This document shows positions 12,105-25,549 of a stretch of 64,000 nucleotides of DNA, one piece after another. Each line of letters starts with the position of its first letter. Position 1 is the first letter of the stretch. The translations under genes and the position numbers were made by a program. The stretch is taken from the NCBI GenBank assembly GCA_025667525.1, contig CM046876.1:21973224-22037223 (forward strand), read 5' to 3'. The stretch comes from Glebionis coronaria. Taxonomy: Eukaryota; Streptophyta; Magnoliopsida; Asterales; Asteraceae. The notes beneath the pieces are model-generated. The model did no database searches, had not been told where the DNA came from, and saw nothing but the letters and a program-made list of their open reading frames with translations.

Positions 12105-12745
12105 GGTGAATCCGAAATAGGGTAAATCATACCCGCATCAAGAAGTTTAATAACCTCTGTTTTGATGAATTCATGGATTTTTGGATTCACCCTTCGTTGG
12201 CTTTGAATTGTGGGCTTAAAGTCGTCCTCCATGAGAATTTTGTGTGTGCAGAAGTGAGGATCAATTCCACGAATATCAGAAATTTTCCAAGCAATAGCCT
12301 TCTTATGATCTTTAAGCACGGCGATGAGGCGAGTTTTCTCTTCATCTTTCAAATCCTTTTCGATGATGACGGGCGACTTCTTCTCTTCTTCAAGAAACAC
12401 GTACTCGAGATGAGGCGGCAACTCCTTAAGTTCTAAATCCGGAGGATTTTCGACGGGAGGCGTATTCAAAGTCGGAGTATCGATAGCAATAACCGTGGGA
12501 GATGGAGGAGAAGGATTGTCTTCGTTAAGAAGGTTTTCAAAGAAATGCATGTCTTCATCCCCATCGGTGGGAGAATCATCATTAGCTAAGTTCACATCTT
12601 CCATGGTGGCTTCAAGATTGTCCCAAAACAAATCACTTTCTCCAAATAGAGACAGTGATGAATCAATAGAGGAAACGGTTTCAACATTGGGAAGAGAGGT
12701 AGGAATATTTTTACAAGCATCATTAAAGTGTTCTTCACAAGCCTC
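12104..12745 (-). pseudogene. E2 protease-RT linker and RT N-terminus
   Basis: The reading frame differs from both neighbours. It is rich in D, E and P at first (residues 1-60 of the 189-residue ORF from 12631), then gives the conserved RT entry: LPPHLEYVFLEE, KKAIAWKISDIRGIDPHFC, HKI and RRVNPKIHEFIKTEVIKLLDAGMIYPISDSPW. The frame is entered by a shift at about 12738-12750 and left by a 1-bp deletion-type shift at about 12103. Similarity is continuous across both shifts, so these are damage and not programmed sites; neither has an obvious slippery heptamer. Confidence 0.85.
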
Positions 12746-15216
12746 TCCAGAACGTCAATACAATTAACACTCTCGTATGAATAAGGTTGTTTAGACAACT
12801 TTCCCATGTTGAAGACGATTTTATCGTCACCCACTCTCATGATAAGATCACCGGCTTCAACATCGATGAGAGTGCGACCGGTCCTCAGGAATGGACGACC
12901 CGCGATCAAGGGAACACGAGGGTCCATCTCATAGTCGACGACGACGAAATCGGCAGGAAAAGTGAATTTGTCGACTCCTACAAAGACGTCTTCGGCTATC
13001 CCCACTGGATAAGCAACCGTACGGTTAGCTAATTCCAAAGTCATTTTGGTGGGGACTAGCTCAGGGAGAGATAATTGCTTCCAAACGCTTAGAGGCATTA
13101 GATTAATACTGGCACCTAGATCGGCTAGGGCCATGCAATTCTCTACTCTCGGGAAATTGCAAGGGATTAAGAAACGACCCGGATCACCAAGCTTGGTTGG
13201 CAATTTCCTTAAGAGAACTGCAGAGCAATTCTCATTAAGTTGGGTGTTGGTAATATCGAGAAGCTTTTCCTTGTCACTCAGAAGATCTTTAAACATTTTC
13301 GCGTACTTAGGCATGTAAGCGAGAGCCTCAGCGAAGGAGATGTTGAAATTCAATTGTTTGAACATCTTAAGAAAGTTCGAAACCTGAATATCGTCCTTGC
13401 TTTTGAGCTTCTCTTTCCTCAACCTAGATGGATAAGGTATATTGGAAGAAGAGGAAGGCTTTGGGAGAATAGGATCACTCGCATCCTTGCGTGGAGGAGG
13501 GGTAGAAGTAGGAGGCGGAGAAATTGGGGAAGGAGAAGGATGAGGAATAGGAGCAGGTGACTCGTTCTCCTTAGTCACAATCACCGGTGGAGGTATAGGA
13601 AGCTCGGGTTCCTTGGTACCTTTACCACTGCGAGTGGTGATTGCTTTCATCTCCCCTCTTGGATTCGCAACGGTGTTACTCGGAAGAGTACCCGAAGAAG
13701 AGGGTTGATTACCTTGGAAGAAACTAGCCATCATGTTCTTCAAGTCATTCGTTTGACTATCCAACGTGTTTCTCATATCAGCTCTCAGATCGTTCCCTTG
13801 TTTGACCAGGTCTGCTTTCAGGTTGAGCACTTCCCGCTGAAGATTTCCCACGATCACATCGTTAGTCCTCATATAGGTTTCCACTTCTTGGTGTAAAGCG
13901 GTGGGTTGGTTGGGAGGAGCATTGTATGCGGGTGGTTGATAAGCAGGTTGCTGGTAGACTTGGTTGTTTCGTTGAGGTGGTTGTTGCTGTTTGTGAGGTG
14001 GAATGTATGATGTACGAGGTTGTTGTTGTTGTTGAGGCGGGCGATTGAGGTTTTGTTGTTGGTTTGGGTTGTTTGGAGGAAAACCGGGTGGTAAGAGGTA
14101 GTTGTTGGAGCGGTAGCTAAGCAAGTTACGGTCACCTTGAGGTCTAGCTTGATAAGCAGGTTGAGGATAGGTGTCGTATGCTGCATTCACATTCTCAGAA
14201 GGGTAGTCTTGGGTGGCAGGACAAGTGGTGTAAGAGTGAGGAGCCCCGAATATCTCGCATGGTTGGCTAACAGCATTGACTTGAGCGTCTTTTGCGTTTC
14301 TAGCGTTGATGCTGTTGGTGTTGCTGGCGGTTTGGGTAGCGAGCGATTCAAGAAGCGTAGTGATTTTTTCAAGTCGCTTATCGCTGTCACTAGTACTAGC
14401 ACTAGCAACATTGGTCCGAACACTCTTGGTTTGCACACGAGACTTATTCTCAATGATATCCCAAGCAGCATTGGAAGTCTTAGCCAAACGATTACCCCCC
14501 GAGGCACTGTTTAGTGAATCTTGGTCATTCATGCTTAAACCATTGTAAAAAGTGTTAATTTGATGCACTTTGGTAAAACCATGTTGTGGGCATTTTCTCA
14601 AAAGGTCTTTGAAACGATCCCAAGATTCACTAAATGACTCATCGTACTTTTGTTCAAAATTAATGATTTCATTCCGCAAAGCGGTAGTACGAGAGGGTGG
14701 GAAAAAGTAATTGATAAACTTGGTCTCCAAATCCGTCCACGAGAGAATACTCTGTGGCGGTTCCTTAGCAAGCCAATGTCGGGCTTGTCCCTCTAAAGAA
14801 AAGGGAAAACGTTGTAGACGGATTACCTCTTGTGGAACACCATTGAATTTGACCGTATTAGTGAGTTGTAAGAATCTCTTGATGTGGTCATGTGGGTCAT
14901 CAATGGTACGCCCCAAGAATGGTTGAGCAGAGACCATCTGGATAAAGCCGGATTTGAGCTCAAAATTGTTGGCTGCAATTGTTGGTATAACAATTGGATC
15001 AGTGTTTCCATCTACATGAGCTTGCAGCAGTTCAATCATCGGGCGATTATCCGGTAGAGGCTCATTGTTGTTGTTATTATTCATGTTGTTGAAAGGTGGG
15101 TTGTTGTTGTTATTATTGTTGTTTTTAGGTGGTATGTTGTTGTTGTTTTGTACACCGGCCATGTCTAAGTTATCGAGAGGCTCGGGCTCTTGATAAGACG
15201 TTGATCGAGTGCGCAT
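12745..15216 (-). pseudogene. E2 gag-protease
   Basis: Gag forms the particle and binds the RNA; the aspartic protease would mature the polyprotein. The start Met at 15216 follows a 212-bp leader. About residues 85-240 form the gag core (ANNFELKSGFIQMV, then FPFSLEGQARHWLA and FFPPSRTTALRNEI). A Q/N/P-rich stretch follows (about 370-450), then a P/S-rich linker (about 560-600). No CCHC knuckle is visible, as in many Athila gags. The protease active site is DLGAS near residue 700, with LIAGRPFLRTG downstream. After about 12745 the frame runs into an unrelated 40-residue tail ending at 12592, which marks the frameshift. Confidence 0.9.
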
Positions 15217-15428
15217 ACACCTGCAAAAGAACTAACAAGGGAAAAACAAAGCAAAAATATTTTTGGTTTTTTTTTTTCTATTTATTTTTTTTATATTTTT
15301 TACTTTTTAGGATTTTTGAAAATTTTATATTTTTTTGTGTTTTTGAAAGTTTTTATGAAAAAGTAACGTTCACGGTGAATGGATCCCAAAATCCAAGTTC
15401 TTACAAAAAACTGTTGATCTTAACGAGA

Positions 15429-15447
15429 AGAGCCGGCAGCGGCGCCA
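15429..15447 (-). promoter_or_regulatory. E2 primer binding site, Asp-tRNA type
   Basis: On the - strand, TGGCGCCGCTGCCGGCTCT starts two bases after the 5' LTR. TGGCGCCG-TGCCGG is the form I recall for Athila/Calypso primer sites complementary to tRNA-Asp. The leader from here to gag (15217-15428) is U-poor/A-rich on the - strand, with no ORF. Confidence 0.8.
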
Positions 15448-15449
15448 TT

Positions 15450-16886
15450 TGATACTTGATTTTTTAATAGAGTTCTATATTCTCTCGATATCCTCTCGAA
15501 TTGATCTCGGTTCTAAGTGGAATAGTTTGTTTTTGGTGACAAATAGGGGGTTTGGATTTTTAATCTACTAAAAGGTTTAAATGCAATAAAAACTTAAATT
15601 GAAAGCGATTAAATTAATAACAATTAATAAAACTTGAATTAAAATTAAACTTAAAAATTAAAATATAAATATGAAATGAAGAAACAGTAAGAAATATCAC
15701 TTAAAAATGCCCAAAAAGAAACAGTAAGTAAGACTAAAAATTGCTCAAAAGAAAATTGGTTCGGAACTATCAACTGATTCGGAACTTGATTCGGAACTTT
15801 CACTCGGAAGTTGATTCGGATGTTTTGGAAAGAAAACTTATTCGGAACTTTTGAAACTCATTCGGAAGTTTGTGTTCATCCGGAACTTTGAAATTGACTC
15901 GGAACTTTTTTTTAAAAGGAAATTTATTCGGAAGATTTGAAACTCGTTCGGAACTTTTGTTCATCCGGAACTTTATGTTCATCCGGAACTTTATGTTCAT
16001 CCGAAACCTGGGGAATACTCAAGAACAGTACTATACCAAAGAACAGGGGAATCGATTTTAAGCTAAAAATTCACCAAGTTTTCAACCAAAACTTAAATAA
16101 AACTAAACACAAATGATATACTAACCAATAACAACAAATCCCATCAATAAAAACGCAAATTCAACAACTTTTTAAAATCAAAACTCAACCAAATAAGAAC
16201 TTAAGAACTTGAAATAAAAGATGATGATGAACAAGATGAAATGGAAAGATTGATATATTGAATGATTAAGGTTTTAACAATCACAAAACAAGGATGAAAT
16301 TACAAGATTGAAAAACAAAGATCAAATCACCAAACACCCTAGTGGTGTTGGTGAAACCTACGAACAGAAAGAGAGAAAAAAGAGGGGAGAAGAAAAACTA
16401 TAAAAAACTGGATAAAAAGTGTGAGGGGAACCCTTTATATAGGTGTTCCCTTTTGTTGGTGAGTGGGATTTCTTCCGTTCTTCTTGTCTTCTCGTCTTTT
16501 CAGAAAAGTTGACGTTTTCGATTCTGATTCGGGATTTGTCGTCCATTAGATTCAACTCGTCTTTTAATTTCTTCGTTTAATAGACTTGAGTTTCTTCGAC
16601 TTATGTAAATCTTCCATCTTTGGTCCTTTTCTTCGATAAATCTTCGAATAGGCCCAGTGACTTCAAATCTTTTGCATCTCTTGGACAATAGACTTCATCT
16701 TGAGTCTTTTTCTTCGGTAAAACCCGTGCAATCCCACGTTTTCTTCAATATTCATCCGGTTGGCTCTGAAAACACAATAAACACAAAAACCACGCATTAT
16801 TCCAAACAAATGATATTAAATACGCGTTTTGGTCTCGTTTTAGCTAGAATTAAGTGGTAAAAGGATGGGTGTTTACACACCTATCA
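15450..16886 (-). repeat. E2 5' LTR (1437 bp)
   Basis: Promoter-bearing LTR, with its TATA box at 16435-16441. It differs from the 3' LTR by scattered substitutions and the shorter CGGAA array (15759-16011). The target duplication GCCAT follows at 16887-16891. Confidence 0.93.
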
Positions 16887-16891
16887 GCCAT

Positions 16892-17189
16892 AGATCTCAT
16901 AAAATGAATGTGTGTAACCTAAAAGTCTTGAAGACCATGACCTTAAAGGTCACGGCATACATGGTTATTGTATATGTGACTTATGTGTTAAGTTTAAATG
17001 ATGGAATATGAATTGATACATGTTAAATTGACGATTAAAAATCACAAATATAACTTATGTGTATAAATGTAGACGTGGGTTACATATGATCTAAAAATGG
17101 ATTAAATGTACATGCATGCTATTATAAACCATAGATCTAATGACAAAGATTAACTTGAGTATGTTAAACATAAAACAAGATTATAAGAA
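16892..17189 (+). repeat. H 5' LTR, segment b
   Basis: Lies between the right duplication of E2 and the left duplication of E3 (AAGAA, 17185-17189). It continues the style of segment a, including the palindrome GACCTTAAAGGTC (about 16938). The matching part of the 3' LTR lies beyond the window, so this assignment rests on the two precise insertion boundaries. Confidence 0.75.
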
Positions 17190-20100
17190 TGTGACAATCC
17201 GTCAATTTATGATTGATATTTTATTCTCAATATTTATTTGAAAACATTATTTTAATGTTACAATAAGAACTCACTTATTTTTGGGATGAAATTTGGATTT
17301 ACGTCTTGAAGTAGCATCGACTACGTCTAAACCGGAGGATTCTACGTTACGTGCTTACGTTTACATACACCGTCTTTGGTGACAGTCCGACATTTCAGAA
17401 AATAAATTTATCCGTGAATATTATTTTGGAGTTTTAAATTTGTGTTGGTTCATAAACTCACAAATTTACGAGAAGAGATTAGGACTTACGATTTTATTTT
17501 AACGTCCTTTACGACTAAACCGGAAACCCTAGGATTACGTATTTATGTTTTCGAACTCCGTTTTTGATGAGACAATTTTTATTAGATTCGTTTTGTGCCG
17601 TTGATTCATAATTTATAAAAACGTTTTTTGTAAAACGACCCGAGGGCACGCAAATCGAGGAAACTAGAATCGAGGAGTACCCGTAAATAAATGGGGATGA
17701 GACAAGTGGGACACTTGTCCCACCCCCACTCAAAACCGGCCTAACTAGCCACACCACCCCATTATGTGTCAACTTGTAAACAAAACAAGTTACACTTGTC
17801 TTAGCTTACAATGTAAGCCTTCCACCAACATCAAAACCACTAACTAAAACCATTCTCCCATTTACCACTCATGCAAACAACACAATTTCCTCTCTACTCT
17901 CTCTAGCTTACCGTCCACTTTCACCATGAACCACCACCATTGATCAAAAATCAACCATGAAATCCCATGTTTTTTATACATATGTTGAAGCCCTTTTGAA
18001 ACCCTATTGATTGGAGGTGATTATAACATCCATGGAGGAGTTTCCATGGAGTCTTGGGGGTGATTTTTCACAAGGAGTTTATGAAGATTGGTGGTCTTGA
18101 AAATGGTCTTGGTTATTCACAAGTTTCTCCATCAAAATCCATGTTTTGATCACAACCTACATCATCATGGTGGTATAAAGATTGTTCTCCCCATCTTCTT
18201 GTTATTTTGATTATGTAACCATGTATTTTATTTCCTATTGTATATGTATATGATGATTATATGATGATAAAAATGTTATGTGGGGATTTGGTGTTGATAA
18301 ACATGCTTGAAAAGGTGAAAAACTATAAGAAACAAGGCTAAAATCTTGTTTAAATTTGTTGGCTGTATAAAACAGTAAAGAAACATGTCATGAACTGATA
18401 AAATGATGAAGTAGAATTAATATATAGTAAGCTATGGGTCTTGTACACATGTGAGATATGATCAAAACAAGTTTAGGGTACAAATCTGAGTTTACTGTTT
18501 TGGACGATTTTTAGAAAATACTTAACGGATGATTCAACAGTATCTATAGAAAAGTTAAATGGAGAAAATATCATGTAGTTTATGTGATAAATATTTGAGC
18601 TTCTATCTCCATATAGAACTCTAGATATGACAGTTTTGGTGAAAGTGAAGATAAAAATCAGATTTTGAGAATTAATGTTTATTATTATTATATAAGCACT
18701 CAAAATTATATTGTATAAAATGTGAATAAAAACCCACTAACTCATATAATACATTTATATAAATATATACAATGGTAAATAAGTGGACATTTTATGAAAA
18801 TGGTAACCTGTTAAGTTTTATAAGTTATGAAAACTATAAACGTGATTTTTACGACTTTTTCGGCTATTACCGTAAATTTAACGTTTTTGTTAAATAAAAC
18901 TTAGACGGTTGGACCCGTCTAATGTAAACTTTATAAAACTCATATACTAATATATAAACATATATAACAAGTAAAAACCGATAAAACCCGAACTATAGGA
19001 CATACGGACATTAACGAGCTAAGTAAACATATTGGACTAATAATTGGACTAAATAAGTTAAACTCTTATAAAAAGAACTTATTGGGCTTAACCCATTTGG
19101 GCCCAACTTGTAAAGTTTAAATACTAATAATATAGGTATAAAATGGATTAAAACAAGTTAAAGAACATATACTAAGCTTAATGGACTTAAAATAGGTAAA
19201 TAGATAAAACTAGTAAACTAGTATAAAAGTTATCGACACATAACACAAAAATGAGTAAATGAGAATATGTAAACCCACTTGATCATCATATATATATATA
19301 ATCATCATATGTATACATAATTGTTATTTTTATAAAGTCATTGGACAAGAGTCTAAGACAAGTATTATTTGTCTAGGTTTCCGTGATTGAAGCACGTACC
19401 GTACATCCGAATCACCGATAACCGCTTTCCCACATCAACGTGAGTTCATAGCCTCGCACTCTTTTAAATGTTTTATGAAATGTTTTATAAACCCGCGAGG
19501 GAGATAACATGTTAGTTTTTATAAAATAGGACACCATTTGTCCCGATTGCTTGTTTATTGATTTGGACCCGAATGATTGTATGACCCGATTGTATGACCC
19601 GATAAATGATTAAAGGAACCGATAGATGAAATTAAATGGATTATTAAAGTTAGGTTATGTCACTAAAAGTCCCATTAGCATGAATTGTGAACTATCGGGA
19701 TTTGGTAGACGCTTATGCATTTAATAGTACTATTTAGGGACGATCACCCCAGTTCGCGCCTTGACGGTTGATCCCCGTCGTGCCACATTGATTGGTAAGC
19801 GAATTTATGTATGAGAAGATTTCCATAGCGTGACCTTTGTGACGACACGCTACTTTAGATGGGCAAATTGAGTATCGGGTTAGCTACCCGTTGTTGGTTT
19901 AGTAAGGTAACAATGTCATGCGGCTTATAATAATCCAATTACCGAAATACTAATAGACGCACTGAATTACGATGTATTGCCTGACTAGCAATACAGGGTC
20001 ATACTATTGATATTATGTTCGTGTTTTGGTTTTCATAACCATATTCATATAACGGTTTTTATTTTCATACAACGTCATAAGACGTATTGTATGATGTTTT

Positions 20101-20583
20101 TACGACATTGGCTCGTATAATGGTTTTTAAGGCAAATGCCTATATTATGATTTTGATAAAGATTTGTATAAAATGACTTTGGCTATTTTATGGCCTATTA
20201 AAATGATTTGTACAAAATGACTTCGGTAATAATTTTATACCGATATTATATTGATGGTTTATTAAACTCTATGAATTCACTCGGCGTTATCGCTGACCTT
20301 TTCTTTTAACATGTTTTATCTCAGGTACTTGTAGGTAATTCTCGGGAAGACATCAAGAATTCATGGCCCGCACCTAAATACTTATTTCCATTCAATGCTT
20401 TGTAAAACCTGTATTAAATACAATGACTTGGGACCTATGTAAACTTTGATATTTATGAATGGAAATGCTTTATTAATAAACGACGCGATTTTTATGCGTT
20501 GTCTATGATGTGAGTAATGTGCTATCCCGTAACACCAACTAGTCTTCCGCTGTATTGAGTTGTATAAATTTGGGGGTGTTACA
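17190..20583 (+). repeat. E3 5' LTR (3394 bp)
   Basis: Starts TGTGACAATCC and ends GGGGGTGTTACA. No ORF of note. It lacks an insert of about 35 bp present in the 3' LTR near 27157-27191 and has scattered substitutions against it. Confidence 0.93.
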
Positions 20584-20586
20584 GTT

Positions 20587-20598
20587 TGGTACCAGAGC
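20587..20598 (+). promoter_or_regulatory. E3 primer binding site
   Basis: TGGTACCAGAGC three bases after the LTR. It resembles the initiator-Met-tRNA site TGGTATCAGAGC used by E4, E5 and Cassandra here, with one change. Confidence 0.7.
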
Positions 20599-23159
20599 TC
20601 TCGTTATAGAGAACGAAAGATTTTTAAAATGAAGGTTTTGAATAAAAGTTTTCAAAATCTTTTAACTATAAACATTTTTCTAAAAATGTCTAAAAATCTT
20701 TTGACTATAACGGTGCCGAAGAATTCCCGAGTTACCGACAAGGCCAGACTGAGAAGTGTTATTTTAATATATATATATAACTTGGATTTTATATATATAT
20801 AATGTAATTTTATTACATGATTGTTTGATGATTATTTTGATATTTATACGAGGTATTTATACGACGTAGATTGTCACAATGTACCCTAAATCTCCTAGTA
20901 AATTTATCGAAGCTATTCTCGTAGGAATTCTAGCTATTCTAGATCTAAACCAAGTTGTGGATATTTATGATCCCAATAAAATGGTTAATATTCGTAGAAA
21001 TGTAGATATTAGTTGATTGTGATATTGAAGAAGAATTGGCGAGATTAAATCTGATATCGATGTCATGACGATCTTTCCTTATAGAGTGGAGTTTGACAAA
21101 ACGTTACCACCTGGAAAGATGTCATTTGATTCGTTGTCATCCAATTCTTAAATTGAAATCGAAAGGGTGAATGTTTCACTTGAGACTGTCATTGGAACCA
21201 TTACCCAAAAGTCTCATGCCACTAATACCTTTCCGAGAAGTCTAATTGAATGTATGAGTCATCTCATACTAGTGACTCATTTGATAATTGTTGTTGTAAG
21301 AGCTATAGAACTGGAAATTAAGTGTTGTTCATATTGAGATTTTATTGCCCTATTAAGGTCTAAAAATAAGATTGAAAGTATTGGAGAATGAGGTAGAATA
21401 TCGCATTGAGTATAAGTTGATTGAAACTTGAATAAAGTAAAAATTTAACCCGTATGGAATATGAGATTGTTAAGAGGAAGTTGTTAAGGCCTGTAATTGA
21501 ATTATAAGGTTTTAATTGATTGTTAGTTCGTGTTAAGGGTTGTTCCTAGGCCATTGTCAAATAATGAGGATGCCTAGTGTCCAGGAAATAAATTGAAGAA
21601 ATCTTCTTCTAAATTGTGACCGATGGATATTCCGGGACATGTGGAACACCTAATGACTCTTGTAGGTTAGTATTCATTGTGGTATCTTTTAAAAATTCAT
21701 AACTTAACTGAGATATCAGTTGGTAGAATGAGTTCTGAGAATTGTATGACATAGTGACACGTAATGTGTTACGGTACAATTTTGACTTGTTTGTGACTAA
21801 TGAAAAAGACTACTTTTGATTGCTAAATCCTACATGTATCGATGTTATCTATCTTTTCTTCCTTGTCTCTAATGTTCGCATTAGTGATGAAACCATTGAA
21901 CAAGTACACATCTTGATTTGAGTTACATTGTGAATTATTCTTCGTGAGTGCCATCAAGGTCATGAACCTCATGATTTCTTGGCTAAGCTCATTTCCTATT
22001 ATATTGTAGTTAGTTCTTGATGAGCAACTCTTCATCACTCTTTTGCAGATCACTCATTGTTTTTATAATATAAAACAATATCCTTTGAGAAAATTGAATT
22101 TTCATCACTATATGGATTATTTAAAGTGAGACTTATAAATAATCATTATTGAAATAAAGTTGATTATGAAATACCTTGGAAAACTTAATTGTTTTCATAA
22201 CAAAGAAAATATTTGTAAATGTTTTTATTATAAACATGATGATAAAATTTTGACGAACTGATTATTGCATCGTTAATCTTGAAATTGTATATAGTTGCGC
22301 GCCTACAGACAATTTGGAATGGACCATGCAAGGCTGATTAGTAGTCACCATAAAACTGATTAATAAACACTAAATTACTTTGAAGATTGTGAAAGTTTAA
22401 AAATTATGAGATCTGCAAGAAGTGAAAAATAGGGACATAGTGTTAGGGACACCTACATATGTGCCTGTAGCATCTATTCTTCTGAGTCGAATTTACTCAT
22501 CTGTGGAAATTGTCTTATTTGACAATTGACAATTCTTTCTTGTCCAATTCTCCCGTAGTGAGATTCTTAGGAAAAGTATCTGATTACCGAGTGTTGATAC
22601 CCGACTGGATGTATTGACGTTCTTATCATTTCTTATGATTTGATTTCATTTGAATGACCTGGGTAACGATTCGAGGAGCTTTCGAATGCGTACTCAAATT
22701 ATGAAAACATGGGATATATTCATATTCAATAAATGTTTTCGTCTGTATCTGATTTGAAATTCTCTCGCATAGATTATGCGTTGACCTTACTCTTTTAAAG
22801 TTAGTTATGTCTCCATATATCCTTGAATTAGTGAAGGATTATGAATTATTATTAGCCTTTTGAGAAGTTCACATCTTATCGACGACAATGCAACTAGAAA
22901 GTTGATAGTGCCAGTAGAATGGATTGATTGATTATGACATGACGACATCGTCGTAATTGATGGGAACTCATGTAGAATTCCCCTAAATGATAAGATGTTG
23001 ATTATCAAAAGTAATCTAAATAATTCCTGATGGATGACCCTATCCTGCATTTAGACTTGAAATTTTACCGTGAATGGTTGCGGATTAGTCATAAATATTA
23101 TAATCTAGAAAGAACCTAATATGAATTTATTAAAATATGTTTATATTATCTGAAACTTT
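20599..23159 (+). other. E3 former gag-protease region, unreadable
   Basis: This position should hold leader, gag and protease. No frame stays open for more than about 80 codons and I recognise no zinc knuckle or protease motif. Heavily decayed. Confidence 0.5.
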
Positions 23160-23760
23160 AGGAAGTAATTGCTGGTAAATTACCTAGACTTTCGCCACTA
23201 AGGCAAGTTGAAATTGGTATTGATTATATTCCCGGTGTTGCACCTGTGGCTTGTGCACTGTACGTCAGCACCATCTAAATTAAAGAAATTACCGTACAAC
23301 TGAGAGAGTTGTCAGAGAAAGATTTTATTCCACCGAGCTCGTCATCCTAAAGAGCTATGGTGCTATCATTCCTTATATTTATAGATTACTGTGACTGAGT
23401 AAATTGACAACCGAAAGCGATATCCATAACTCGAAATGGAAGATTTGTTCGATCATTTACAAAGTTCTAGCGTATGTTTTAAAGAATTGATCCACGGCAT
23501 GGTCATCATCAACTTCGCGTCCGCGAAAAAGATTATGTATTTCAATCACTGCATCCGGTACTTGTAATGAATATTATGAGTTTCATGTTATGTCGTTTGG
23601 ATTGACTAATGCACATGTAGTATTCATAAATTTAGTGAATCACGTGTGTAGGCTGAAATTTGATAAATTCATGCTTGTGATCATTAAGAACCATCTGTTT
23701 GTTTATAAGAATAAGAATGAGTTAAAAATTAATTATAGATTGCCCTGAATTGGCCGAACA
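23160..23760 (+). pseudogene. E3 reverse transcriptase remnant
   Basis: Fragmentary + strand similarity in order: LPRLSPLRQVEIGIDYIPG (about 23180), a QLRELSEKDFIPPSSS stretch (about 23300), then YYEFHVMSFGLTNAHVVFINL (about 23570) and DKFMLVIIKNHLFVYKNKNE (about 23665). The last is where active copies have the catalytic DD pair; here the acidic residues are gone. Many stops and shifts lie between the pieces. Confidence 0.75.
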
Positions 23761-24729
23761 ATTAAAACTTGTACCTTGAATATTTAACATAAGACTTAAG
23801 ACTTAATCCTTTACATGATTTAACCGTGTGATTAATAGATAATGGAATATAAATTGACTCTCTAAAAATTTAGAAGTCATTTAAGACTTTGAGTTATACT
23901 AAACAGAAAGTGGAAATATGTTTTAACAAATGTTTTAACAAATGTTTTAACGAAGGATTTTAAGGGATTATTCCCTTATAACAAAAACATTTAACTAAAC
24001 TCCTGTTTAGGGGTAAATGTTTTTGCATACCTTAAGACAACTTAAAAAGAATTGAGGAAACTCATTTAAACCATGACTTAAAAATTTGAAACAATAATTT
24101 TCGCTTTTCAACTAAGAAAATTTTGACCAAAGTATAACCAAAGATTTTTCAAACATTTACGAATCTTATTAATTATTTTCGATAAATCAACAAAAATCTT
24201 GTTAATTAAATTCAAATTTATTTTTGAACATTTTATATAATTGGTCGAACTAAGAAATTTAAAATCTTTACGTTTACATTTCATAAAATTGAATATTTAA
24301 TATTTAATTAGTTGTAATAATTATCGATGCTTTAAACGTCGGATTGAGTAAAACAGATAAAAATAATAGTTGAGAAGAAACTAAAACTTAGAAAATGTGA
24401 AGAAAGAAATTTTTAATGAATGTAGATACTGACACATAACATAGAAAGGATAAAGAACCAATTAGGACATGTTCCTTAATAATGATGGTACGGAATAAAT
24501 TACCGAACAATTTAAAAATAAACAATGCTTGTAAGAAGGATAATATAGATAATAAAAAGTGGTTCGCGGCTAATGTGAACCATTAACATTAAGAAGCCGA
24601 TGGCGCTAAATGATTAAAAGGTCACTTATGGTTGCCTAAATATGGAGATTGTGAGATATAGTTATGTTGGAATTAGTAACTATAAGTATTCTATGTATGT
24701 CATTTTTGACTAAAAGTATCTTTATCTGA
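23761..24729 (+). other. E3 AT-rich stretch between RT and integrase remnants
   Basis: No recognisable coding. It includes a small tandem run of 'ttttaacaaatg' (about 23930-23965) and a 19-bp exact copy (24001-24019) of the sequence found at 25874-25892 next to the 3' LTR. Confidence 0.6.
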
Positions 24730-25080
24730 AGAAGATGTACTAATGACAAATTATGAAGGCAGACATCGCCTCATACATTAGTAAACGTTTAGCTATTGCA
24801 AAGGTCATCATCTGAATTTGATTCGATTTGGGTCATCGTCGACAAACTGACCAAATCTGCTAATATCATTCCCGTTAATGATAAATGCAAAAAGAGTTAT
24901 GTAAACATAGTGTGCTTGTATCAAACATCTTTATCAAGATCCTCGCTTCGCATCGAATTTCTAGAGATTTGCTCAGAAATCAATGAGAACGAACCTTGAT
25001 GAGAGTACTATGTACCACCCCAAATCGAAGGGACGAGGTAAAGTAATGATACAAAGTAATATAAGTGTTGTTTTATGTTT
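24730..25080 (+). pseudogene. E3 integrase core remnant
   Basis: ADIASYISKRLAIAK-like text (about 24760) marks the end of the zinc-finger region. FDSIWVIVDKLTKSANIIPV (about 24815-24880) is the classic gypsy integrase phrase preceding the second catalytic Asp. The rest is broken by stops and shifts. Confidence 0.8.
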
Positions 25081-25549
25081 TAATGAATGACCTTTGGTAA
25101 TAAACTGTAAAATCGTTTTCCTTTGGAGAGATTATCATTGATAATCATCGTATTAGGATCGAGATCGAATCTTGTTAAGATCTAAGTATTAGAGCATCTG
25201 TAAGCAGGAGTTGAGATGAAGACACCCGACATACACCCATTGTGAGTTGGACATGTCTTTTAGGTTTAAGGTTTCCTATGATGGCGAACCTATCCTTACA
25301 AAATACTCGACCCACGAGATCTGAAATGATTGTTGAAATTAGTATCTGATTATTGACTGCCGGTAGTAGGCAGGGGGTTATGTGAATATTAAATGTAGAT
25401 CCTGAAGTGCCAGATGGGTAGCGAAGTTATGCCAAAATTTTAACCTTGGAAAAATGAATTAATGATCTAACAAATCATGGGATATAAGTCCCCGTTATAT
25501 GGGACCATTGAGACGATGTAAAAGTTGCGATTGAAAGGCATATAAGCTG

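Larger units (their letters stand above)
5953..16886 (-). mobile_element. E2: complete Athila-type element, coding-dead
   Basis: Two direct LTRs (5953-7579 and 15450-16886) with TGATA...TATCA termini are flanked by the 5-bp duplication GCCAT (5948-5952, 16887-16891). In - strand order it holds a primer binding site, leader, gag-protease, RT-RNase H, integrase, a 1.9-kb post-pol region and a polypurine tract. Protein style (ANNFELK gag start, DLGAS protease, FMDD RT) and the TGGCGCC primer site fit Athila. The coding region has two frameshifts (about 12745 and 12103) and one in-frame stop (10683). It was inserted into H's 5' LTR. Confidence 0.93.

Noticed and set aside
12095..12750. Programmed frameshifts in E2 pol
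   Set aside because: Two shifts without slippery heptamers, in an element that also has a stop; damage is simpler.
13869..14514. ORFs of 100-125 codons on both strands within E2 gag
   Set aside because: Shadows of the gag frame, with no motif of their own.
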